Source of the DNA: a virus | IMG/VR virus record: IMGVR_UViG_3300014502_000037 | Location: 1-21,003 of that record | DNA: 21,003 bases | Strand: one strand, 5' to 3' | Shown: positions 7,629-14,284 of the stretch, piece after piece | Layout: each line of letters begins with the position of its first letter | Numbering within the stretch: position 1 is the first letter of the stretch | Notes under the pieces: generated by a model | Seen by the model: only the letters and a program-made list of their open reading frames with translations | Database searches by the model: none | What the model was told of the DNA's origin: nothing | Position numbers and translations under genes: made by a program

Positions 7629-8155
7629 TGCAACGTTATAACTTTCCAGAATTGCAAAAAAAAATCGATTCATTGTCGGTTGATTTAGATTTTACGCAAA
7701 AAATAGAATTAGCCGAATATATGCTGCTATCAAGCTTTGAGAATGAGGCTTCATTGCTGCCAGTTATGCACGATATTAATGATGGAATATACACAAGGAG
7801 TATATTCTTGCCGAAAGGAGCATTGTTAACGGGTAAGGTTCATAATTTTAAGCACATCAGCGTCATACATAGCGGAGACGTAACGGTAATGACACCAGGC
7901 GGGGTTAGCCGAATAATTGGCCCGGCAATATGGGAATCAGAAGCCGGAACAAAAAGGTTAATTTATGTCCATTCCGACACGATTTGGCAAACATACCACC
8001 CAACAGACAAGACAGAATTAGCCGAAATAGAGTCTTACTTGGTCCATGATAGCGATCTAACATGGGTAAATAAATTATTGTCGGGAGACAAAAATGACAT
8101 TCGCAGTAACAGCAGTGGGAGTGGTGGCGGCGGGAGCGGCGGCTTACTCGGCTAG
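7625..8155 (+). CDS. Cupin-like phage protein before the ejection genes
   Basis: The 176-residue product has a helical N-terminal third followed by a segment that reads as a double-stranded beta-helix. Key points are DGIYTRSIFLPKGALLTGKV, then a His (HNFKHISV) and GDVTVMTPGG, then the closing strands GTKRLIYVHSDTIWQTYHPT. His residues fall at cupin-like spacings, so metal binding is possible. Proteins of this pattern are widespread in podoviruses near tail and ejection genes, and their role is unsettled. In P22 this slot holds gp14, but I see no clear relation. The last 21 codons overlap the next gene in another frame and encode a Gly/Ser-rich tail. A run of nine A bases at 7656-7664 lies near the start. 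Confidence 0.78.
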   Translation: MMQRYNFPELQKKIDSLSVDLDFTQKIELAEYMLLSSFENEASLLPVMHDINDGIYTRSIFLPKGALLTGKVHNFKHISVIHSGDVTVMTPGGVSRIIGPAIWESEAGTKRLIYVHSDTIWQTYHPTDKTELAEIESYLVHDSDLTWVNKLLSGDKNDIRSNSSGSGGGGSGGLLG

Positions 8156-9182
8156 TTCTTCCTCAAGCTCGGCAAGTAGCGCTCAAGCGGCACAAGCGGC
8201 TGCTTTAGAGGAAACAAAAACACAGCTTCAACAAGGTAGGGATCAAGCTCGATCCGATTTAGCGCCATATTCCACCGCCGGAAGGTCGGCGCTTAACGCG
8301 TTGTCTTACGGCATGGGTCTTGGTAGTACTTATAGCGCAGGTGATGTGCCGAAGGATTACAAGCTAAACTCGTCGTCTGATCCGCTTTGGAATCAGTTGA
8401 TTGCTAAGTACAATCCGAAGGGCAATAATTGGACTAGTACAAAAATGAGGGCGGCTTATAACCAAGCTTCTCAGGATTACTTAACCGCAAAAAATCAGCA
8501 ATATCAGGACAACGGGCAGACCGTATCAGGCGGTCAGACAGCCGGTTATCTCAATACGCCTTACGATGCTACTCAATACAAAAACGACCCTGGCTATACG
8601 CCTATGGTCAATAGCTTGGCGGATTTACAAGCGACTCCAGGTTATCAATTCCAGCTCGACCAAGGCTTGCAGTCAGTAAACAATTCGGCGGCAGCAAAAG
8701 GCTCGTTGCTGTCGGGAGCGACCTTGAAAGGAATTAATGATTATGCTCAGGGCAGAGCGTCAACAGGCTATCAGGACGCCTGGAACCGTGCTCAACAAGC
8801 CTATCAGAATGCGTTTAGCCGAAATCAAACCAACCAAAATAACACCTTCAACCGCCTGCAAACAATGGCAAACAATGGGCATACGGCGGCGACTCAGCAA
8901 GGCTATGATTCAATGCAGGTTGGTAATGCCATGGCCGGAGCCACAACTGCTTATGGCAATAATTCAGCAAGTCTAGCCCTTGCTCAAGGCCAAAGTAATG
9001 CGAATATGGCTACAGGTCTGTCAAATGCGATCACGTCCGGGGTTGGTGCTTATAATGCTCTTAATGGTGGAGCCAGTATTAACCCCTCGTCAGGATCAAA
9101 CATGAACACAAACTTTGCCCAACAGGGGTCACTTAACCAGTGGCTTGGTGGAAATTATGACCCAGTGACAGGAGCGTTTTAA
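8094..9182 (+). CDS. DNA ejection (transfer) protein, P22 gp7-like
   Basis: This virion-internal protein is likely released through the tail to help bring DNA across the envelope. The 362-residue product starts with a hydrophobic Ala/Val/Gly stretch (residues 3-17, FAVTAVGVVAAGAAAY), followed by a Ser-run and a Gln/Ala-rich helix. In P22 gp7 a short N-terminal leader is cleaved, and processing here is possible. The conserved core around residues 178-260 contains TPGYQFQLDQGLQ, AAAKGSLLSGATLKG, DYAQG and NNTFNRLQTMA, wording shared by DNA-transfer proteins of many proteobacterial podoviruses. The chain is unusually rich in Asn, Gln, Ser and Ala. The start overlaps the previous gene by 62 bases, but GGGAG 7 bases upstream supports this ATG. 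It ends in TAATG with the next gene. Confidence 0.88.
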   Translation: MTFAVTAVGVVAAGAAAYSASSSSSSASSAQAAQAAALEETKTQLQQGRDQARSDLAPYSTAGRSALNALSYGMGLGSTYSAGDVPKDYKLNSSSDPLWNQLIAKYNPKGNNWTSTKMRAAYNQASQDYLTAKNQQYQDNGQTVSGGQTAGYLNTPYDATQYKNDPGYTPMVNSLADLQATPGYQFQLDQGLQSVNNSAAAKGSLLSGATLKGINDYAQGRASTGYQDAWNRAQQAYQNAFSRNQTNQNNTFNRLQTMANNGHTAATQQGYDSMQVGNAMAGATTAYGNNSASLALAQGQSNANMATGLSNAITSGVGAYNALNGGASINPSSGSNMNTNFAQQGSLNQWLGGNYDPVTGAF

Positions 9183-10528
9183 TGGAAAGGCTAATTGATG
9201 CTGTTCAGCCGGCAAATATCGCCGATGAGTTCGCAAGATGGGGCGATGTTGCGTCACAGAGACAGCAACAGAGCTTGATTGACATGAGGATACAGCGGGA
9301 ACAAGAGGACGCGCCTATAAACCGGCAGTTAAAGCAAGCTCAGGCGTCTAACTATAATACTCAAGCCGATTTATCATCAAGTAAGGCTCAATTTAAGAAG
9401 ATGGCCATGGGCGGTCAGATTGCGAAGGTTATAAAAAGTAATGTCATGCAATCAGGTGTTACGCCTGATTCACCGAATTTCCCTCAAGTTCTTGAGCAAA
9501 TATCCGGGCCATATAGGCAAATAATCTCTAAGGTATTTGGACATCCTGACGACCCGACTAAGCCGGTAGACTGGGGGGCGATTAATTCAATGGCTGATTT
9601 TGATCAAGTTACTCAGTCGCGCGAATATCACCCTCCCGTAGCAACGACCGAGGGGTATTTGAAGTTCGGAAATAATGGATTTGAGCCGATGAAGAACGCA
9701 CAAGGTAAGCCGTATCTACCATCGACAGCTGATCCTTCAATGGCCGGGCAGATGGCGCTTGAGCGCAGTAAAAACCAGATCAAAAAATATACCGGCCCTG
9801 ATCAGCGCGAATCTTTCGCCACGCAAGGGCAGTTAGCTGGGATTAGTAATCAACAACCAAACTGGCAACCAGTCCAAGATGTTCAGTCCGAGATAGCGCA
9901 GTTGCAGCAAACGGACCCGCAAGCGGCGGCACAGCTACAGGCCATGTCTGATAGGCAGCCTCAAGGCCCGATGAAAGGCCCGACACCAGCCGAAAAAACA
10001 ATGTCTGTCGAGACGGCCAAGAATGCAGCAGACTTGGACAAAAAGCGGCTTGAATCCGAACAGTCAAAAGTTTTAGGTGCTGGCAAAACATCCGACACGC
10101 TTAACGAAATGATGCGCTACCTTTACCAAGGCGGGGTTCAGACTCGTGACGCAAGCGGCAGACTAGCGCCGCCTGATCAGCAAATGATACCCGGAACAGG
10201 GCCGATTGATAGAGCCGGAATTCTTGGTCAAAACGTGGGCATTCACAACGACAAGGCCTCTAACTTTGAAGCTGTTCGCAGGCTTGGCAATAAGTTAGCG
10301 CTGGACGCTTTAGGCGGAAAGCTTGGAGCGCAAATATCTAATGCCGATGTTGAATTCATAAAACGTCAAGTCGGAATACTCGACAACCCGCAGGACTTGA
10401 AAACCTTCTACAACTCAGTTGCGGATATAGAGGAAAGAGTTAATAAAATTCAGTCAGAATCAAATCAGCCGACGCAAAAGAAAGGCGACATTCATTCTCA
10501 GGCAGACGCAATCTTAAGGGGGCAGTAA
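9182..10528 (+). CDS. Ejection protein in the P22 gp20 position
   Basis: The 448-residue product is Gln/Ala/Asp-rich and mostly helical. It starts with an amphipathic segment (ERLIDAVQPANIADEFARW), then a coiled-coil stretch around residues 25-75. A low-complexity Gln/Pro-rich middle follows (around residues 215-275). The C-terminal helical domain contains NFEAVRRLGNKLALDALGG and a final GDIHSQADAILRGQ. P22 gp20 (about 471 residues) is the second ejection protein and sits between gp7 and gp16, exactly this slot. Sequence similarity to P22 itself cannot be judged by eye, so the role is inferred from order, size and composition. AGGAG lies about 8 bases before the ATG, and the next gene begins with no gap. 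Confidence 0.75.
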   Translation: MERLIDAVQPANIADEFARWGDVASQRQQQSLIDMRIQREQEDAPINRQLKQAQASNYNTQADLSSSKAQFKKMAMGGQIAKVIKSNVMQSGVTPDSPNFPQVLEQISGPYRQIISKVFGHPDDPTKPVDWGAINSMADFDQVTQSREYHPPVATTEGYLKFGNNGFEPMKNAQGKPYLPSTADPSMAGQMALERSKNQIKKYTGPDQRESFATQGQLAGISNQQPNWQPVQDVQSEIAQLQQTDPQAAAQLQAMSDRQPQGPMKGPTPAEKTMSVETAKNAADLDKKRLESEQSKVLGAGKTSDTLNEMMRYLYQGGVQTRDASGRLAPPDQQMIPGTGPIDRAGILGQNVGIHNDKASNFEAVRRLGNKLALDALGGKLGAQISNADVEFIKRQVGILDNPQDLKTFYNSVADIEERVNKIQSESNQPTQKKGDIHSQADAILRGQ

Positions 10529-12505
10529 ATGGCTTCCGCTGAGCAATACGCCGCGTGGATTGTTAAGAACGAGGATAAAAAAGGGACTCCCGAATTTAAC
10601 ACGGTTGCCGAGGCTTATCGTGACGCTATGAGCAGCGCACCAAAAGCGGAGCAATACAAGCCTAAAAACTTTGTCGACGACATGTCATTCGGTGAGAAGT
10701 ACGCCGCTGGCGTTGGAAAGGCTGTTGTCGATACTGGTCGTGGTGTTGGTCAGTTATTGCGACATGCTATGCCAGATTCATTGGCCGATAGCGTAGGATT
10801 GCCGAGCCAATCAGACATAGACGAATCAAGGCGACTTGATGCGCCGCTGATGGATACTGGCGCGGGTATAGCCGGAAATGTAACCGGTAATCTGACGTCT
10901 CTCCTTATTCCTGGCATGGCCGCCGCTAAATATGGCGAAGCCGTCCCGTTGGCCGGCAAAGGCATTAAAACCCTTGGCGAATGGGTCACGATGCCAAAAG
11001 GTTTTTGGCGCGGCGCGGCTGGCGGCGGAATACTGGGCGCAACTCAGCCAGTAACAACCGACGATAACCGTGGCCTAAATATGCTTATCGGGGCAGCTGC
11101 TGGCGGCTTGCCTATTGGCGCATATAAAGGCGTTGTCGGCGCTAAAAGATTCGCCGCTGATCACTTGCCGACTAATTCAGCATTGCTACAGCTTGAGGAT
11201 AAATTAGGCGGCATAGTGCCTGATAAAGCTCCTGGCGTTGGCATGACTCACGAGGAGCGAGGATTACCAGCCGATTTTGTTGGCGCACCGACCCCGCGTT
11301 ATGGAAACATGCAAGACATAGAGCCAACTGTGGCGATGCTTAGCGACGATCCTAACATTCTAAAGCTTGAGACGAATGCCAGGAATAGAAGCCCTCAATT
11401 ATTCATGCCACGCGATGTAAATAATATCGAAGCGGTTTATAAGGACTTGGACAAATACGCTTTGAATGATGCTACGGCAAACAGGGCGCAAGATGCGCTA
11501 AACAGCACAACCGGTCCATTAAGAGAGTCGGCGATTGATTTAATCAAAGAGCGTTCGACTATCGGAACTGGCGGGAATGGTTATGGGTTTACAGAAAAAC
11601 CAAAATATATTAAGCCTTTAAGTGATTATCTTGGCCTAATTAGCAATTCACCAGATGCTGGAGAGCGCAGCTTGTTTAATCTGGCAGATGGTTATCTTAA
11701 AAATCCAACGCCTGAAAGCGTCTATAAATTGCGTAAAAATATTAGCGATAAATTAGAGCTAAAGCCGAATATTTCACTCGATGACGCAAGCAATGCTGTA
11801 CTGAATAATCGACGCATTGCCACGCAAATAAACAAGAAAATAGACGAAGGCTTTAACGAATCCTCTAAGTTTGACGCGGGGGACAATTTAACGCTAAAAC
11901 TTTTAGCCGACGCATTTCCAAATTCAGTACCAACCCCAAAATGGGATCAATACTTAACGGAGTATAAAAAAGGAATAGCGCCAATTGAAGAGGGGCGAAC
12001 CTTTCAGAATATCCTGGATAAATTCGACAAGAATAAGCCATTGCTTGGTAAAGATGTTCCGATGATTACGCCCCATGGCTTGAGATCGGCGGTTGAAAAC
12101 GAAACTTATAAAAATTTAGGGGAAACCGGATGGGTTGACAAGGTTAGCCCCCAAGGGCGCGCCGCAATTAATGACGCGGTGAGCGTGATGAACGACCTTG
12201 AGAAAGCCAAAACTGGCGTAAAAGCAACCGATGGCAGCCAAACAGCTTCATTCGTTACCAGCCTGTTATCTTCGGCGGTCCCAAAGTCTGGCATGGTTGG
12301 GACGATAGCGGATTATCTGAAAAACGCTGGCATTAGAGGCGGCAACACCATACTGGATGAATCATTGCTTAGCCCGGAAAGCTTTCAAACATTGCTGGAC
12401 GCTTACAAAAAGCGAGGCCCGACAAATAGAAAGGCGCTGTCTGAGATGGTCAACAGATCATTTTTGCCGACGCAATCATTATCATCATATCTCACGCAGC
12501 AGTAA
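10529..12505 (+). CDS. Ejection protein in the P22 gp16 position
   Basis: The 658-residue product (P22 gp16 is 609) is the last and largest of the three. Its N-terminus, ASAEQYAAWIVKNEDKKG followed by TPEFNTVAEAY, is a small module seen at the start of large internal virion proteins in many phages. Residues 105-215 include two Gly/Ala-rich hydrophobic stretches (AGIAGNVTGNLTSLLIPGMA and MLIGAAAGGLPIGAYKG) that could insert in membrane, as expected for a protein that helps build a trans-envelope conduit. The rest is charged and helical, with no transglycosylase or peptidase motif that I can see. A GGGGG ribosome site lies about 7 bases before the ATG. After its stop the packed gene order breaks for 168 bases. 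Confidence 0.8.
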   Translation: MASAEQYAAWIVKNEDKKGTPEFNTVAEAYRDAMSSAPKAEQYKPKNFVDDMSFGEKYAAGVGKAVVDTGRGVGQLLRHAMPDSLADSVGLPSQSDIDESRRLDAPLMDTGAGIAGNVTGNLTSLLIPGMAAAKYGEAVPLAGKGIKTLGEWVTMPKGFWRGAAGGGILGATQPVTTDDNRGLNMLIGAAAGGLPIGAYKGVVGAKRFAADHLPTNSALLQLEDKLGGIVPDKAPGVGMTHEERGLPADFVGAPTPRYGNMQDIEPTVAMLSDDPNILKLETNARNRSPQLFMPRDVNNIEAVYKDLDKYALNDATANRAQDALNSTTGPLRESAIDLIKERSTIGTGGNGYGFTEKPKYIKPLSDYLGLISNSPDAGERSLFNLADGYLKNPTPESVYKLRKNISDKLELKPNISLDDASNAVLNNRRIATQINKKIDEGFNESSKFDAGDNLTLKLLADAFPNSVPTPKWDQYLTEYKKGIAPIEEGRTFQNILDKFDKNKPLLGKDVPMITPHGLRSAVENETYKNLGETGWVDKVSPQGRAAINDAVSVMNDLEKAKTGVKATDGSQTASFVTSLLSSAVPKSGMVGTIADYLKNAGIRGGNTILDESLLSPESFQTLLDAYKKRGPTNRKALSEMVNRSFLPTQSLSSYLTQQ

Positions 12506-12673
12506 GCTTTTTAACTTTCCATCTGGCATGAAATATTGAACGGTTTTCCTTATGGCAAGTAATAAGCAAAGGAATGAAACTAGGATGAAAGGCCGCAGCA
12601 CTAAAGAGATGACAAAATGATCCATGATGTAATGTTATAATGTTGCAACTGATAACGCCGGGAGGCGTAATAA
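12506..12673 (+). promoter_or_regulatory. Intergenic leader of the tail fibre with extended -10 promoter
   Basis: This is the largest gap in the rightward block. TATAAT at 12636-12641 is preceded by TG at 12633-12634, which makes a perfect extended -10 element (TGTTATAAT). ATGACA at 12609-12614 resembles a -35 box but lies 21 bases upstream, too far for a standard spacing; an extended -10 does not need it. Transcription would start near 12648. A 22-residue Lys/Arg-rich reading frame (12552-12620) lacks a ribosome site and is probably not a gene. The promoter would give the host-contact genes their own expression. Confidence 0.6.
12656..12668 (+). promoter_or_regulatory. Ribosome binding site in a small hairpin before the tail fibre
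   Basis: CGCC (12656-12659) pairs with GGCG (12664-12667) around GGGA, extended by A12655-T12668, and holds the GGGAGG ribosome site. Six bases separate GGCG from the ATG at 12674. The 13 bases from 12655 to 12667 are identical to those before the scaffold gene at 1725-1737. The spacing to the ATG is also the same. Confidence 0.45.
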
Positions 12674-13705
12674 ATGAGCGTTCGACTATCTCCGCTATTC
12701 AACGACGAGCAGCTAGACAATAACGGCCTACCTTTAGCTGGTGGGCTAGTGTATTGGTATTTAGCCGGTAGTACAACACCAGCGGCCACCTACGCTGATA
12801 GCACTGGATCAACTACCCAAGCTAACCCCGTCGTGTTGAATGTTCGAGGTGAGCCATCAAATCCTATCTGGCTGACAGTCGGCACGGTTTACAAGGCTGT
12901 TTTAACCGATTCTCTCGGCAATACCATTCGCACCATTGACAACATCAGCGGCATTAATGATGTTTCAGCACCAACAATTAGTGAATGGGTTTTGTATGCT
13001 GGTGCGGCGAGCTACATCAACTCCACTACATTTTCTGTTACCGGCGATGCAACGGCGACATTCACGGTTAACCGCCGAATAAAAGCCCCGGTATCCGGCT
13101 ATACGGTTTACGGCACCATTGCATCAGCAACTTATGCAACTGGCGTTACAACCGTTGTTATCACCCTGGATAGCAGCGGGCTTAATTCTGGCCTAACAAG
13201 CGTCTATTACGGCTTTCTCGACCCGACCTATCCATCAATAAACGTCATTATCCCGGCTGGTACAAAGATGCCTTTTTATCAGGCTTCGCCGCCCGTTGGA
13301 TGGACGGCCACATCGATCCAGAATGACTCAATGATGCGAGTGGTGAATTCGGCAGGATCTGGCGGATCATCAGGTGCTGGAGCTGGACATTCGCCAGTCC
13401 TCAATAATGTCGTGCCAAGTCATACTCATAGCTACTCTGGCACGACATCCGGTGAGTCGGCAAATCATACCCACGTACAGCATAACGTGTCAAACGCTAT
13501 TTCCTATCAGGATACTGCGTCTGGGTCTATTCCTAGTCAATATGGAAGCGCTTCATATTCAACCGACGGCTCGCTTGGATATGTAATTACCGAACCGAAT
13601 AGCGTTGGGCACACACATACGTATTCTGGTACATCGGACGGAGGCAGCAGTTCTACCAACTGGAGTCCAAGATACATGGATTTCTGCATAGGGACAAAAT
13701 CATGA
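12674..13705 (+). CDS. Tail fibre / receptor-contact protein with His-x-His tip
   Basis: The 343-residue product has an N-terminal domain common to many podovirus fibre proteins (residues 5-95: SPLFNDEQLDNNGLPLAGG, then YWYLAGSTTPAATYAD and VLNVRGEPSNPIWL). This domain probably docks the fibre on the virion. A beta-rich middle follows (residues 105-195). The C-terminal third starts at IPAGTKMPFYQASPPVGWTA, the tail-collar-like wording of fibre tips, and holds three His-x-His motifs: H250/H252, H265/H267 (plus H270) and H313/H315. In T4 gp37 such motifs bind iron along the receptor-binding needle, so metal-stabilised trimer tips are likely here. It has its own promoter-like region and a strong GGGAGG site, and its stop overlaps the next start (ATGA). 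Confidence 0.85.
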   Translation: MSVRLSPLFNDEQLDNNGLPLAGGLVYWYLAGSTTPAATYADSTGSTTQANPVVLNVRGEPSNPIWLTVGTVYKAVLTDSLGNTIRTIDNISGINDVSAPTISEWVLYAGAASYINSTTFSVTGDATATFTVNRRIKAPVSGYTVYGTIASATYATGVTTVVITLDSSGLNSGLTSVYYGFLDPTYPSINVIIPAGTKMPFYQASPPVGWTATSIQNDSMMRVVNSAGSGGSSGAGAGHSPVLNNVVPSHTHSYSGTTSGESANHTHVQHNVSNAISYQDTASGSIPSQYGSASYSTDGSLGYVITEPNSVGHTHTYSGTSDGGSSSTNWSPRYMDFCIGTKS

Positions 13706-14001
13706 TTGAAACTGTTTTGACATGCCCATTGGGCCACTCATGCGAAGAAATCAAAGGCGAAAAGCTTCATCGGTGCGCGTGGCTCACTACCTTGGCGGGG
13801 AAAAATCCACAGACAGGGGAGAGCATTGATGAAAAAGCTTGCGCAATGAGCTGGATTCCGTTGATGCAAGTCGAAGTCGCACAAGCAAACCGTGGCGTAC
13901 ATGAGGCCGTAGTAAGCCTTCGCGAAGAGTCCATAAAACGTCAAGATCAGTTTATTGGCATGGCCTTAGAGGCTAGAGGCGCGAGGTTAGGCAATGGATG
14001 A
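13702..14001 (+). CDS. Small conserved Cys-containing phage protein
   Basis: The 99-residue product has four Cys in its first half, in the order CPLGHSC, RCAW and KACAM, together with a His in the first group. That arrangement could bind zinc. The second half is an amphipathic helix (around NRGVHEAVVSLREESIKRQD). Small proteins with this TCPLGHxCEE opening and a later CAMxW occur next to tail fibre genes in many phages of Proteobacteria; no function is established that I can name. It is coupled to the fibre by an ATGA overlap and to the next gene by an 8-base overlap, so a role linked to fibre expression or assembly is possible. It could equally be an intracellular factor. Confidence 0.8.
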   Translation: MIETVLTCPLGHSCEEIKGEKLHRCAWLTTLAGKNPQTGESIDEKACAMSWIPLMQVEVAQANRGVHEAVVSLREESIKRQDQFIGMALEARGARLGNG

Positions 14002-14281
14002 TGCAATGATAGCGCTCTGTGCGACGGCTCTTGTTAAAAAAGAACTGGTAGGCTATGACTTTTCTCAGCTCGATTTAGACTACGCCGTCTTATCCGCCGC
14101 TGAAAAACAAACAATTATCGGCTCGTTGCTCAACGGCGACGATGCTGCAAAGAAGCTTATTTTAGCCAAGATAAAGTCAAGTCGATATGAAAAAGCAATG
14201 ACTGAATTAACCGGCTACATTGCCGCAAATAGTTTCCCGTCTGCCGTTGTTGCCGACATATTAAATTTTCTGGAGAAATAA
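13994..14281 (+). CDS. Small helical protein of unknown function
   Basis: I do not recognise this 95-residue product. It is almost all helical, with alternating Leu/Ala-rich segments (ALCATALVKKELVGYD, EKQTIIGSLLNGDDAAKK, and MTELTGYIAANSFP). It has no signal peptide, membrane span or metal site. It lies between the Cys-containing protein and the esterase spike, overlaps the former by 8 bases and precedes the latter by 3. Its place inside the host-contact block suggests a fibre or spike chaperone or a regulator, but nothing in the sequence proves it. Confidence 0.72.
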   Translation: MDDAMIALCATALVKKELVGYDFSQLDLDYAVLSAAEKQTIIGSLLNGDDAAKKLILAKIKSSRYEKAMTELTGYIAANSFPSAVVADILNFLEK

Positions 14282-14284
14282 AAC

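Noticed and set aside
12552-12620. A 22-residue Lys/Arg-rich frame before the tail fibre promoter
   Set aside because: It has no ribosome site, is very short and lies in a leader region; coding cannot be supported.
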